A stretch of 52,521 bases of DNA, from assembly GCA_024408495.1 (NCBI GenBank), contig JAKSUY010000004.1, positions 1 to 52,521 of the forward strand, written 5' to 3'. This DNA is from Bacilli bacterium. Lineage in GTDB: Bacteria; Bacillota_I; Bacilli_A; RFN20; CAG-826. Positions within the stretch are counted from its first letter, which is position 1. Each line of letters begins with the position of its first letter. Shown here piece by piece: positions 1 to 7,676 of this stretch. The notes beneath the pieces are model-generated. The model was not told where the DNA came from and searched no databases. It was given only the letters and a program-made list of their open reading frames with translations. The position numbers were made by a program, and so were the translations under genes.

Positions 1-348
1 CATGGTCTTCTCGTTTCTTAAACGAGCATATTGCACTAACCAACGAAGACCTAATGCAATCTTTCTTTCGGGAGTAACTTCAATTGGTACTTGATAGTTA
101 GCCGCACCAATACGTCTCACTTTTAATTCAACTTCTGGCATGATGTTGTTTAAGGCTGTACCAAAAACATCCATTGCGGGTTTTTCGCTTTTCTTTTCTA
201 CAATCTTAAAAGCATTATATAAAATAGTTTGAGCTGTTCCACGTTTACCATCAATCATGATGCGGTTGATTAACCGAGTCACGAGTTTTGAATTATAAAC
301 TGGATCAGGTAATACGTCGCGCTTTGCGACACTTCCTTTACGTGGCAT
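1..348 (-). CDS. rpsG: 30S ribosomal protein S7 (partial, N-terminal 116 codons)
   Basis: Primary 16S rRNA-binding protein that nucleates assembly of the head of the small subunit and borders the E site. The reverse strand reads [20 protein letters not shown] at the start, the typical S7 N-terminus, and continues through the conserved [14 protein letters not shown] stretch before leaving the window at base 1, so about 40 C-terminal residues lie outside. The ATG at 346-348 is preceded by a strong GGAGG at correct spacing. It follows rpsL by 13 bases on the same strand, the standard str operon order; the elongation factor genes would be expected beyond the left edge. Identity is certain from the sequence; only the truncation is due to the window. 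Confidence 0.97.
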   Translation of the reverse strand, partial: MPRKGSVAKRDVLPDPVYNSKLVTRLINRIMIDGKRGTAQTILYNAFKIVEKKSEKPAMDVFGTALNNIMPEVELKVRRIGAANYQVPIEVTPERKIALGLRWLVQYARLRNEKTM

Positions 349-361
349 ATATTATTCCTCC

Positions 362-781
362 TTAGTTTGCTTTCTTTGGTTTCTTAGTACCATATTGGCT
401 ACGACCCTGACGGCGGGCTTCAATACCAGCGCAGTCAAGCGTACCACGAATAATATGGTATCTAACACCAGGTAAATCCTTAACACGACCACCACGAATC
501 ATGACGGTTGAGTGTTCTTGTAAGTTATGACCTTCACCACCGATATAAGCGGTAACTTCATAACCATTACTTAAACGCACACGAGCGTACTTACGTAATG
601 CTGAGTTAGGTTTCTTTGGTGTCATGGTACCGACACGGGTACACACACCTCTTTTTTGGGCACTGTTTTGATCCGTTGTAATTTTCTTTAACGAATTCCA
701 GCGCTTATTTAAAGCTGGTGCTTTACTTTTATAAGTAGAACTCTTTCTACTTTGTCTCACTAATTGGTTAATTGTTGGCAT
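362..781 (-). CDS. rpsL: 30S ribosomal protein S12
   Basis: Decoding-centre protein of the small subunit that contacts the A-site codon-anticodon helix and affects translational accuracy. The 139-residue protein starts [10 protein letters not shown] and contains the loop [11 protein letters not shown], where streptomycin-resistance substitutions occur in other bacteria; the Lys residues there are the wild-type state. I chose the ATG at 779-781 because it has GGAGGAAAT directly upstream and matches the family N-terminus; an in-frame ATG 39 bases further out would add a foreign peptide. First gene of the str operon here, 13 bases ahead of rpsG. A promoter with TTGACA and TATGAT lies about 75 bases upstream, its -35 overlapping the end of the neighbouring toxin gene. 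Confidence 0.98.
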   Translation of the reverse strand: MPTINQLVRQSRKSSTYKSKAPALNKRWNSLKKITTDQNSAQKRGVCTRVGTMTPKKPNSALRKYARVRLSNGYEVTAYIGGEGHNLQEHSTVMIRGGRVKDLPGVRYHIIRGTLDCAGIEARRQGRSQYGTKKPKKAN

Positions 782-856
782 ATTTCCTCCTATGTACACA
801 ATTCCAAGTGTATCAAACACTAATTTTTAGATGCTCAAATTGAGCAGCGGGTAATA

Positions 857-884
857 TCATAGCACCTTAAGTAAACTTGTCAAA
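857..884 (-). promoter_or_regulatory. Promoter of the rpsL-rpsG operon
   Basis: On the minus strand TTGACA (884-879) is followed by a 16-base spacer and TATGAT (862-857), a near-consensus sigma-A promoter. The leader to rpsL is about 70 bases and begins with an inverted repeat, GCTCAA and TTGAGC at 833-838 and 841-846, near the predicted start of transcription. The -35 overlaps the toxin stop codon at 880-882, so the TA pair also reads into this operon. Confidence 0.75.
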
Positions 885-1671
885 TAGAATCAAGAAAACT
901 AATAATGGCATCACTCATTACTTTAATATCAACATTTGACCACTTCTTGATAGAATCGCCATAATTCTTTATAAAATCTCTATCTTTATAAACATCTTCT
1001 AATCGGTCAATTAATTCATCCTGAGTAATGTTTTTAACCTTCAGTACAACTTCTAGATAATTTTTAAAAATTTTAGGATTTATCTTTTTGCTACGAATGA
1101 AATAATAAATATCATCTATATCACGATATCTTCCACTTCCTAAACCTAAACGATACGTCGCCAACATTTTTTCAATGACAATTTGTTCAGGAGAGTTAGT
1201 CAAAACGATTTTGCCTTTCCCATCAATTGAAGATCCTAAAATAATTTCTTTTTGTTCCATTACACTATAAGTATGAATTCCGACATCCACATCCAACTCT
1301 AATTTTTCGCTACCTTTTGTTACTCTAACCTTAAACCAAATTCCGTGATAGTCATCATGACTTAATTTTTCTAATTCACTTATCCGCCTAAAAACAACAC
1401 TTTCCTTATTCCTAGAAATTTCATCTAGAAAATTATCAATTGACTTCTCGTTCATCGGATAATGGATAAAATCGATATCTAAATCACGAGTCATCCGTCT
1501 AGCGTTACCTGTTAGGTTATATATTAATACTCCACCTTTAAGAGTAACACTGCTCTTAAACTTAGATTGTGATGTATAGTAGAGGAATAAGTCACTGGCT
1601 GCATGAGCGCGAGCTTCTACGATGTTCATTCCTTTTCCTAAATAATATTGCAGTGTCTTTTTAATCAACAT
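880..1671 (-). CDS. abiEii: AbiEii-family nucleotidyltransferase toxin
   Basis: Toxin of a type IV (AbiE-like) toxin-antitoxin pair; characterised relatives are nucleotidyltransferases that arrest growth and can abort phage infection. In the 263 residues I see the family motifs in order: KGG at 45-47, RMTRDLDID at 59-67 (the metal-binding Asp pair), ELDVDVG at 125-131 and RYRDIDDIYY at 181-190. Length is typical. The start overlaps the antitoxin stop as TAATG (one shared base), so the two genes are translationally coupled. Sitting directly upstream of the rpsL promoter is unusual for an accessory module. The motifs look intact, so I expect an active enzyme; the role in phage defence is inferred from the family. 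Confidence 0.88.
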   Translation of the reverse strand: MLIKKTLQYYLGKGMNIVEARAHAASDLFLYYTSQSKFKSSVTLKGGVLIYNLTGNARRMTRDLDIDFIHYPMNEKSIDNFLDEISRNKESVVFRRISELEKLSHDDYHGIWFKVRVTKGSEKLELDVDVGIHTYSVMEQKEIILGSSIDGKGKIVLTNSPEQIVIEKMLATYRLGLGSGRYRDIDDIYYFIRSKKINPKIFKNYLEVVLKVKNITQDELIDRLEDVYKDRDFIKNYGDSIKKWSNVDIKVMSDAIISFLDSI

Positions 1672-2201
1672 TAAAAAATAACCTCGTAGATTTGTTTATA
1701 AAATTTGTAGCCACGTTTAAACGCTTTCAGATATTCTTTAATTTTAAATAAATCAATCTTATCGCTTTGATTTCTTAAATTATGAACGATTTCCATAAAA
1801 TAGTCAGTCGGATATTTACTTTTAAATCTAAACAACTCAATAATCATTCGTTCCAAATCATATATTGTCACGCCATTTATATTTGTTTTGCCTATGCTAA
1901 AAATTTTCTTTTCCTGAAACGATTGACTGATATCTTTGCATTTAACCCTAGTTGCATTACGAAGAGTAGCGATTTCAAAAGTTTTTGGGATGTAGTCGGT
2001 TAGATTATGGAAATAGAATGCAAACTGGCCGGTTAATATTGCTTCGGGGAATCTTTTTTTTATATATTGTTCATTGATTGCATTATATTCGTTCGAATAA
2101 ATCCCTCGCGATATAGAAAAATAAGTATTGTCTAGAACTTTTTGTTTAATTTTTCTTTGACTGCCATATTTGCTTAATAATTCTTTATAAGTATAAATCA
2201 T
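1671..2201 (-). CDS. abiEi: AbiEi-like antitoxin (type IV TA system)
   Basis: Partner of the downstream AbiEii toxin. The 176-residue protein has an N-terminal winged-helix-like segment (YKELLSKYG at 4-12, followed by a RGIYSNE strand) and a C-terminal domain with TINGVTIYDLER-type residues (here NGVTIYDLERMI near 108-119) that recurs in AbiEi proteins. Known AbiEi proteins bind inverted repeats in their own promoter and repress it. That fits the inverted repeat at 2221-2247 over the -35 box here. The ATG lies 6 bases after the predicted -10, so the message should be leaderless. No Shine-Dalgarno is present. The toxin gene overlaps its stop codon by one base. Confidence 0.8.
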   Translation of the reverse strand: MIYTYKELLSKYGSQRKIKQKVLDNTYFSISRGIYSNEYNAINEQYIKKRFPEAILTGQFAFYFHNLTDYIPKTFEIATLRNATRVKCKDISQSFQEKKIFSIGKTNINGVTIYDLERMIIELFRFKSKYPTDYFMEIVHNLRNQSDKIDLFKIKEYLKAFKRGYKFYKQIYEVIF

Positions 2202-2207
2202 GCTACT

Positions 2208-2247
2208 ATTGTATATAACTACTCACACAAAGTCAAGTAATGTGAGT
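2208..2247 (-). promoter_or_regulatory. abiE promoter with overlapping inverted-repeat operator
   Basis: Minus-strand TTGACT (2236-2231), a 17-base spacer and TACAAT (2213-2208) form a near-consensus promoter. An inverted repeat, ACTCACA (2221-2227) and TGTGAGT (2241-2247), brackets the -35 box, placing a bound dimer where RNA polymerase would sit. Only 6 bases separate the -10 from the ATG. Autorepression by the AbiEi antitoxin is inference from the family. Confidence 0.7.
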
Positions 2248-2312
2248 ATTTATAAAAGCGTTAATGTAAATTTTGTCATTTATAAAATCCTGAGTAAGTT
2301 ATAATAATAACC

Positions 2313-3512
2313 ATGGAAGCAGTCCTTGATAATATTAAAAATAAGAAATTAAACGTACGCCAAGGCGCCGCCATTGTTAATGGATACGGGGTTGGAGCTG
2401 GCATTTTAGCGATGCCTTATTTAGCTAACAAAGTTGGAATATGGTTAGCGCTTTTAATTCTAGTTATTTCCTATGGCTTTATTTATGTCTTGCAGCTAAT
2501 GATTGCTGATTTAACCATCAAAACCGGTAAAGGCTCACATATGTTAGATATATTTAAAAAATATATTATTAGAGGAAAAGCTAAGAAAGTTATTTCGGTT
2601 ATTATCTTTATTTTCGTGTTTATTGTGCTAACTTCTAGTTTATGTGCATATGTTACTGGAGCCGCTGATGTATTAGCAAATAATATTCCACAAGTTCCAC
2701 TAATAGCCTGGAAAGTTATATTCTACGTTTTCGCAGGCGTTCTCGCTTTATTTGGTTTAAAGATTCTTGGATATGCAGAGCAATTTGCAACTCTAGCCAT
2801 CTTTATTTCCGTAGGAGCATTAATTATCGGATCAATTTTAAATATTAATAATACGCTAAATATGATGCCTGATTCAGCGATGACCGTTTTTAGTTTCTTC
2901 GGAATTGCTATGTTCGCTTTGAACGCTTTCTTTTGTATCCCACAAGTAGCAGACGGACTTCAAGGAGATGAAAAGAAAATTAAACAGAGCATTGCTTTAG
3001 GTATGTTATTTAACATAGTTATTATCATCTTTGTCACCATCTTTGCGGTTTTATCTTCAGTCGGATTAAATGGAGAAGATGTATGTACGAATGCATGGGC
3101 GGCTGGAATTGGTGATTGGGCTAAAGTGGTTGGAGCGATATTTACGATTTTAGCTATGTTCTCAACTTATTGGTCGGTCTCATTCGCCTTAAGAGATATC
3201 ATTAAAAATTCGCTTAATATTGATGTTAGGTTATGTTGGCTAATCGCTACTCTACCATCTTTATGTTTATCAATGATTCCGATGGCGCATTTTACTACTT
3301 TCATTGATATTGCGTCGGCTACCATTGCTTTACTTATTGGGGGATTTATTATTCCATCCTTCCATATCGCACGAAAGGAAAATAATAATCACAATATTTT
3401 AGGTAAGTTTGGATGCTTAGCTACTGAAATCATAGTAGGAATTGCAATGTTAATGATGGTTGGCGGAAGCATCGTGAACATCGTTAATACAATAATGGTT
3501 AACTATAAATAA
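2313..3512 (+). CDS. Amino acid permease, aromatic amino acid (HAAAP/AAAP-like) type
   Basis: Integral membrane transporter of the APC superfamily that most likely imports an amino acid by cation symport. The 399 residues form about 11 hydrophobic segments. The first contains GYGVGAGILAMP (24-35), the Gly-rich broken helix that binds the substrate backbone in this fold, and the overall pattern matches the tryptophan/tyrosine permease branch better than the large APC permease at 34749-36194. Substrate cannot be read from the sequence. A TATAAT at 2300-2305 ends 7 bases before the ATG and there is no Shine-Dalgarno, suggesting a leaderless message. It is divergent from the TA pair and convergent with tRNA-Ala. 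Confidence 0.8.
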   Translation: MEAVLDNIKNKKLNVRQGAAIVNGYGVGAGILAMPYLANKVGIWLALLILVISYGFIYVLQLMIADLTIKTGKGSHMLDIFKKYIIRGKAKKVISVIIFIFVFIVLTSSLCAYVTGAADVLANNIPQVPLIAWKVIFYVFAGVLALFGLKILGYAEQFATLAIFISVGALIIGSILNINNTLNMMPDSAMTVFSFFGIAMFALNAFFCIPQVADGLQGDEKKIKQSIALGMLFNIVIIIFVTIFAVLSSVGLNGEDVCTNAWAAGIGDWAKVVGAIFTILAMFSTYWSVSFALRDIIKNSLNIDVRLCWLIATLPSLCLSMIPMAHFTTFIDIASATIALLIGGFIIPSFHIARKENNNHNILGKFGCLATEIIVGIAMLMMVGGSIVNIVNTIMVNYK

Positions 3513-3517
3513 AAAAA

Positions 3518-3593
3518 TGGTGGAGCTGACGGGGATCGAACCCGCTACCTCATCGTTGCGAACGATGCGCTCTTCCAGATGAGCTACAGCCCC
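3518..3593 (-). tRNA. tRNA-Ala (anticodon CGC)
   Basis: A 76-base cloverleaf on the minus strand: acceptor GGGGCTG paired with CAGCTCC, encoded ACCA end, D stem GCTC/GAGC, anticodon stem CATCG/CGATG with loop TTCGCAA, and T loop TTCGATC. G3 pairs with T70, the G3-U70 identity element of alanine tRNA, which supports the anticodon call. A T-rich stretch follows the 3' end. Confidence 0.95.
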
Positions 3594-3600
3594 ACTAAAC

Positions 3601-3620
3601 GTGCTTAGTTATATTATCAC
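3601..3620 (-). promoter_or_regulatory. tRNA-Ala promoter core
   Basis: The block GTGCTTAGTTATATTATCAC on the plus strand reads GTGATAATATA...TAAGCAC towards the tRNA, with an extended -10-like TGATAATAT and a short discriminator ending in GCAC. An almost identical block precedes tRNA-Ser(GCT), with 18 of 20 bases the same. Confidence 0.5.
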
Positions 3621-3672
3621 TAAATTAAAGAAAGAGAAAACTTTTTATGTGTTAAGTAGTTTTACTTGACAC

Positions 3673-3678
3673 TATAAT
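3673..3678 (+). promoter_or_regulatory. Candidate -10 of the rpsP operon promoter
   Basis: TATAAT lies 41 bases before the rpsP start. A perfect TTGACA at 3665-3670 is only 2 bases upstream, too close to be its -35; it may instead serve a second start using CAAGAT at 3688-3693 with a 17-base spacer. One or both may be active. Confidence 0.45.
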
Positions 3679-3719
3679 AGTTCCGTGGCAAGATATCTAA
3701 CGATAAGAGAGGAAAAATT

Positions 3720-4172
3720 ATGTCAGTAAAATTAAGAATGACTAAATTCGGTCGCCATAAAGATCCGTTCTTTAGAATTGTTGCGGCCGATTCTCGTTTT
3801 GCCCGTGATGGCAGATATTCCGAACAAGTCGGAACTTTTGATCCAGAAACCGGTAAAGCGGATATTAACGAAGAGTTAGTAATGAAATGGTTAAAAGCAG
3901 GAGCGACTCCTTCTGATTCCATTAAGACTTTATTAACCGAAATGGGAATAATTGCAAAATTTAATGCAACTAAATCTCCTTCACATAAAAAGAGTAAGAC
4001 CGTTAAAAAGAATAAGTTTGACCGTCCTGCTAAACCAAAAGTGAAGAAGGTTAAACCCGCACCAGCGCCTAAAGCTGCGCCAAAGGCGGAAACAAAACCA
4101 GCCGAAGCTCCTAAAGATGAAGCAAAACCAGCGGAAGCGCCAAAGGCGGAAGAGAAAAAGGAGAATAAGTAA
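3720..4172 (+). CDS. rpsP: 30S ribosomal protein S16 with Lys/Pro/Ala-rich tail
   Basis: Small-subunit assembly protein. Residues 1 to about 85 are a standard S16 (MSVKLRMTKFGRHKDPFFRI; RDGRYSEQVGTFDP). S16 is normally about 80-95 residues; this one has 150, with a C-terminal tail from about residue 86 made of Lys-rich segments and then PAPAPKAAPK and repeated KPAEAPK units. The tail is probably disordered and positively then negatively charged. GAGAGG provides the ribosome-binding site. It is the first gene of an operon with khpA, rimM and trmD, the conserved Bacillota order. The long opposite-strand reading frame here is a by-product of the Ala/Pro-rich tail. Confidence 0.97.
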   Translation: MSVKLRMTKFGRHKDPFFRIVAADSRFARDGRYSEQVGTFDPETGKADINEELVMKWLKAGATPSDSIKTLLTEMGIIAKFNATKSPSHKKSKTVKKNKFDRPAKPKVKKVKPAPAPKAAPKAETKPAEAPKDEAKPAEAPKAEEKKENK

Positions 4173-4174
4173 TT

Positions 4175-4459
4175 ATGGACTACAAGACCATTATTCATTC
4201 CTTCATCGATACGATTGTCACTAAACCAGAAGAAGTGGAAATCGATATTAAGGAAGAAGAAAGAGACATTACCATCTTTATCTATGCTGATAATGAAAAC
4301 GTTTCACGTTTAATTGGTAAGCATGGTGTGATTGCAAATGCTTTGCGCGAAGCAATTAACATTGCTGGTAAAGAAGATAATAAGTTTATCCATCTCCACT
4401 TTGAAGATAAAGCGAAGAAAGGATTAGCGCCTGAAACCCCCACTACTGAAACTAAGTAA
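4175..4459 (+). CDS. khpA: KH-domain RNA-binding protein KhpA (YlqC family)
   Basis: Single KH domain protein of 94 residues. The GxxG loop that contacts RNA is GKHG at 48-51, within SRLIGKHGVIANALREAI. In relatives KhpA pairs with KhpB/Jag and affects cell elongation and division through RNA binding. It lies between rpsP (2-base gap) and rimM (stop and start share one base as TAATG), its usual place. The last dozen residues (ETPTTETK) look unstructured. Identity is secure from motif, size and neighbourhood; the cellular role is from the family. Confidence 0.92.
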   Translation: MDYKTIIHSFIDTIVTKPEEVEIDIKEEERDITIFIYADNENVSRLIGKHGVIANALREAINIAGKEDNKFIHLHFEDKAKKGLAPETPTTETK

Positions 4460-4959
4460 TGGAATATCTTTTATTAGGTAAAATAAGTAAACCACACGGC
4501 CTAAAAGGTGAAGTAAAAATCTTTTCCAATACTGATTTTGCACACATTCGCTATCAAAAAGGCAATGTGGTTTTTCTTTTATCTAATAATGAATACATTC
4601 CGCTTAAAGTTCATTCTTTTTATAAATATAAAGAATTCGACGTGGTCTCGTTTGAAGATCGTTTAAACATTAATTTAGTGAACGATTTATTAGGCAAAAA
4701 TCTTTATATTAAAAAAGAAGATGCTACTTTACCTACTAATCATTACCACTATAGTGACTTAGTAAATTTAAGAGTGATTAGTGAAAATAAAGAAATCGGA
4801 ATAGTTAAAAATGTAATTCACGCTCCAGCGAATGATATTTTAAGATGCGAAACCTCCGATCATAAAAAGTTCGATATTCCATTCGTGAATGAATTTATTA
4901 TTTCAGTTAATTTAGATAAAAAAGAAATTAAGGTAAAATTAATTGAAGGGATTTTATGA
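4459..4959 (+). CDS. rimM: 16S rRNA processing protein RimM
   Basis: Ribosome maturation factor that binds the 30S head through S19 and aids 16S processing. The 166 residues start with LLGKISKPHGLKGEVKI, the RimM N-terminal barrel signature, followed by a PRC-barrel domain from about residue 93 (HYSDLVNLRVIS). Length matches the family. The gene overlaps khpA by one base at its start, and its TGA stop overlaps the trmD start as ATGA, giving tight translational coupling. The TGA stop, with TGG used for tryptophan elsewhere in the window, shows that the organism uses the standard code. Confidence 0.95.
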   Translation: MEYLLLGKISKPHGLKGEVKIFSNTDFAHIRYQKGNVVFLLSNNEYIPLKVHSFYKYKEFDVVSFEDRLNINLVNDLLGKNLYIKKEDATLPTNHYHYSDLVNLRVISENKEIGIVKNVIHAPANDILRCETSDHKKFDIPFVNEFIISVNLDKKEIKVKLIEGIL

Positions 4960-5714
4960 AAATAAATATTCTTACTTTATTTCCAGATATGTTTGATGGA
5001 TTTTTAACTAATTCCATTATTAAACGCGCCATCGCTAAAAAAGTAGTCACGATTAACATAGTTAACATTCGTGATTACACCAAAGATAAATATAATCGAG
5101 TGGATACTCCTCCGGTTTCAGGCGGTGCGGGTTTAATCATGAAATGCCAACCAATCGTTGACGCATTAAAGAAAGTAGGCGGACATAAAATTCTTTTATC
5201 GCCACGTGGTAAAACATATAACGAAGATAAGGCGAAAGAATTTTCTAAATTAAAAGAATTAACCTTTGTTTGCGGCCACTACGAAGGTGTTGATGAACGC
5301 GTTAATAAATACGTAGATGAATTAATATCTATTGGTGATTATGTATTAACGGGCGGCGAAATCGCAAGTATGGCCATTGCCGATAGTGTGATTCGTTTAC
5401 TTAAAGGCGCGATTACCAATGCTTCATTAGATAATGAATCGTTTAACGATAATTTATTAGAATATCCACAATACACTGAACCGTATAACTATAAGGGTGA
5501 TAAAGTTCCGGATGTGCTTTATAGCGGCAATCACAAAGTAATCAATCGTTATAATCGAAAAAAACAATTACAGTTAACCAAAAAATATCGCCCTGATTTA
5601 TTTAATAAATTGAAACTAAGTAAAGAAGACCTTAAGTTATTAAATGAAAAAGATTACACTAAGCTTGAATTAGATGCGATTAAAAAAGGTAAAAAATATA
5701 TTCCGAATAAATAG
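4956..5714 (+). CDS. trmD: tRNA (guanine-N1)-methyltransferase TrmD
   Basis: Makes m1G37 next to the anticodon of tRNAs reading CNN-type codons, using S-adenosylmethionine, which prevents +1 frameshifting. The 252-residue protein has the trefoil-knot SAM site: LSPRGKTYNEDKA (81-93), CGHYEGVDERV (106-116) and SIGDYVLTGGE (125-135), then the C-terminal domain with VPDVLYSGNH. Odd point: in the linker, the segment NESFNDNLLEYPQYTEP aligns by eye with the E. coli segment EDSFADGLLDCPHYTRP, and this puts Glu161 where the catalytic Asp169 of E. coli lies. Last gene of the rpsP operon; it converges with the hydrolase gene one base away. Confidence 0.95.
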   Translation: MKINILTLFPDMFDGFLTNSIIKRAIAKKVVTINIVNIRDYTKDKYNRVDTPPVSGGAGLIMKCQPIVDALKKVGGHKILLSPRGKTYNEDKAKEFSKLKELTFVCGHYEGVDERVNKYVDELISIGDYVLTGGEIASMAIADSVIRLLKGAITNASLDNESFNDNLLEYPQYTEPYNYKGDKVPDVLYSGNHKVINRYNRKKQLQLTKKYRPDLFNKLKLSKEDLKLLNEKDYTKLELDAIKKGKKYIPNK

Positions 5715-5715
5715 T

Positions 5716-6705
5716 TCACTTTAAATAGAAATTAACAATTTCTTGCAACACGTTTTCATTAAGCTCATTCATAAGTGAATAATCTAAATGATTATAATCA
5801 ATTGGATCTTTTCTAGGGAAAGCGACTTCCTTTATAAAATATGCTTCAGCGCGTTCGCTTAAATACAAGAAATGTTTGCGATTTGGGTAATATTTAATGC
5901 TGACATTATCTAAAGCATTATCTTTGATAACTTTTTGATATTTATGGTATGAATATTCTGGTTTAACAATGTGATCTTTGTCGCCTGAAATAATCAAAAC
6001 ATCCGCACTAGTATATTTAAGCGCACTTACTACACTATGCGTGGATTCGTGCCCAAATTTAAATAAATTAACTAGATAAATGATTGGACCGATTAATTTT
6101 AAATATTTGCTAGTGGAATAAGTCGCATCAACATTCGAGTTAAATGGTGATAAAGCACAAGCTTTTTTAATCGCTAAATCTTCTTGAAGTAGACTAGTTA
6201 AGGAAGTATGGCCACCCCAAGAATGCCCTAAAGTAAATAAAGGATATTTTTTAAGTTCAGGATGATTTTTAACAAAGTTAATAATTTGTTTATTGTCTCT
6301 ATCTGCGACTGGAAAACCTTTCATGGTTTTACCTTCGCTTGTGTAATTACCGTACATATCAAACGCAACTACAATAAAACCAGCGTTTGCAAAATAATTA
6401 ATTAGATTTAAGTAATTGATATAACCACTAAGGAATCCATGATAGAAAATGATAACTCCATGGTGTTTTTCTTTTTTGTAATAAAAGACACCACCATGTA
6501 ATTTAGCCTTATAAACGCTATTAACATAAACGTCCTTCATTATTAAACCTGGATAATCCTTCAAAGATATAAATTTAAAATGCGGATTAGGATCGACTCT
6601 CTTGTTAAATACTTTAGATAAAGAAAAAACTACGGCTAGCAGTGATAAAATTAAAAGCACAAATAAAGAAGCAATAACAATTAAGGTAATTGCAACTGGT
6701 GTCAT
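5716..6705 (-). CDS. Membrane-anchored alpha/beta hydrolase
   Basis: Probable esterase or lipase-type hydrolase tethered to the membrane. The first 30 residues form one hydrophobic helix, then the hydrolase domain starts near residue 75. The nucleophile elbow is GHSWGG (160-165, Ser162); the acid is Asp241 or Asp243 in SGDKDH, and the base His277 in NRKHF, giving a full triad. FYHGFLSG (88-95) supplies the oxyanion His-Gly. The 329-residue length suits a monoglyceride-lipase-like protein. The start overlaps the stop of the upstream cysteine-synthase-like gene by 4 bases, so they are co-translated; I see no obvious pathway link. Substrate unknown. Confidence 0.82.
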   Translation of the reverse strand: MTPVAITLIVIASLFVLLILSLLAVVFSLSKVFNKRVDPNPHFKFISLKDYPGLIMKDVYVNSVYKAKLHGGVFYYKKEKHHGVIIFYHGFLSGYINYLNLINYFANAGFIVVAFDMYGNYTSEGKTMKGFPVADRDNKQIINFVKNHPELKKYPLFTLGHSWGGHTSLTSLLQEDLAIKKACALSPFNSNVDATYSTSKYLKLIGPIIYLVNLFKFGHESTHSVVSALKYTSADVLIISGDKDHIVKPEYSYHKYQKVIKDNALDNVSIKYYPNRKHFLYLSERAEAYFIKEVAFPRKDPIDYNHLDYSLMNELNENVLQEIVNFYLK

Positions 6706-7616
6706 AGCGTTTCGATTTTAATTAATTCAATTTGATTTACTAAATCACTCTTTAAGGATTTATCCATTAAACGAGTAGTCTTATAGCGATCCGCGCTATC
6801 GGGGAATACGGTAATAATCTTATTTACTTTACTAATAACTGCACCTAAGAAATTGGCGCCACTAGATATACCGATATCAACACCGAACTTTTCCATTAAT
6901 TTTTGCGCCATCACAATGGCATCTTGACTATTGACTGTAATCACTTGTTCAATCATATACTTTTTATAATAATAAAGTTTTGGAACAAAGCCATCGCTAA
7001 TACCTTGAATTTCATGAGTAGCACCAGTTCTCTTGCCGGTTGAAAGTAACGGGGTCTCGCTTGGCTCTAAGGCAATCATCTTAAATTTAGGATTTTTACG
7101 TTTAAAATAAGCACCCGTGCCGGTTAAGGTACCTGCAGTACCAACGCCTGCTAAGAAACCAATAATATCTTCTTTCTTTAATTTCATTTCAATTTCTTGC
7201 GCTAAAGATACATATGAATCCGCGTTATGGGGATTAGCGAATTGTTTAGTCTTAAATCCTTTAGCAATCGTTGCTAATTTAAAGGCTTCGGGGAAATCTT
7301 TAGTTAACACTAATTCCGCGCCTTCTTTCTTAATCATCTCTTGTCTTTCTTTACTCATGTCTTTAGGCATATAAATAATTACTTTATTACCATAAGACTT
7401 ACCAACACGAGCTAAAGCAATACCCATATTGCCACTAGTAACTTCAATAATTGGCGTATCTTTATCTAGTTGATGAAGATTATAAGCCATATCAATCATA
7501 TACTTAGCGGGACGATACTTAATAGAACCGGTAATGTTTTTGCTTTCGTCCTTAACAAAAACGGTCTTTTCATGACCTTGATACCGATAAGTTATTTTAT
7601 AAAGTGGTGTTAACAT
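6702..7616 (-). CDS. Cysteine synthase-like PLP enzyme
   Basis: Fold-type II PLP enzyme related to O-acetylserine sulfhydrylase (CysK), which makes cysteine from O-acetylserine and sulfide. In 304 residues I see the Schiff-base lysine (Lys33 in NITGSIKYR), the substrate loop TSGNMG (60-65, normally TSGNTG), the phosphate-binding loop GVGTAGTLTG (157-166) and IQGISDGF. All catalytic elements are present. Small departures, KYR instead of KDR after the lysine and GVGTAG instead of GTGGT, leave open cystathionine beta-synthase-like or other beta-replacement chemistry. First gene of a two-gene unit with the hydrolase. A TATAAT on the minus strand (7632-7627) ends 10 bases before the ATG. Confidence 0.85.
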   Translation of the reverse strand: MLTPLYKITYRYQGHEKTVFVKDESKNITGSIKYRPAKYMIDMAYNLHQLDKDTPIIEVTSGNMGIALARVGKSYGNKVIIYMPKDMSKERQEMIKKEGAELVLTKDFPEAFKLATIAKGFKTKQFANPHNADSYVSLAQEIEMKLKKEDIIGFLAGVGTAGTLTGTGAYFKRKNPKFKMIALEPSETPLLSTGKRTGATHEIQGISDGFVPKLYYYKKYMIEQVITVNSQDAIVMAQKLMEKFGVDIGISSGANFLGAVISKVNKIITVFPDSADRYKTTRLMDKSLKSDLVNQIELIKIETL

Positions 7617-7676
7617 ATTCGTTATTATTATATCTTATAATTACATTAAAATAGTGAAATGTGATATATTGTTCTT

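Noticed and set aside
782..820. Extended start for rpsL at 820
   Set aside because: The added peptide lies across the leader; GGAGG and the family N-terminus place the start at 781.
3665..3678. TTGACA and TATAAT upstream of rpsP as one promoter
   Set aside because: They are 2 bases apart; a functional pair needs about 17. They must belong to different promoters or one is chance.
3662..4198. Long reading frame on the minus strand opposite rpsP, with Gly/Ala-rich repeats
   Set aside because: It is the mirror of the Ala/Pro/Lys repeats in the S16 tail, has no ribosome-binding site or family resemblance, and lies over a certain ribosomal gene.
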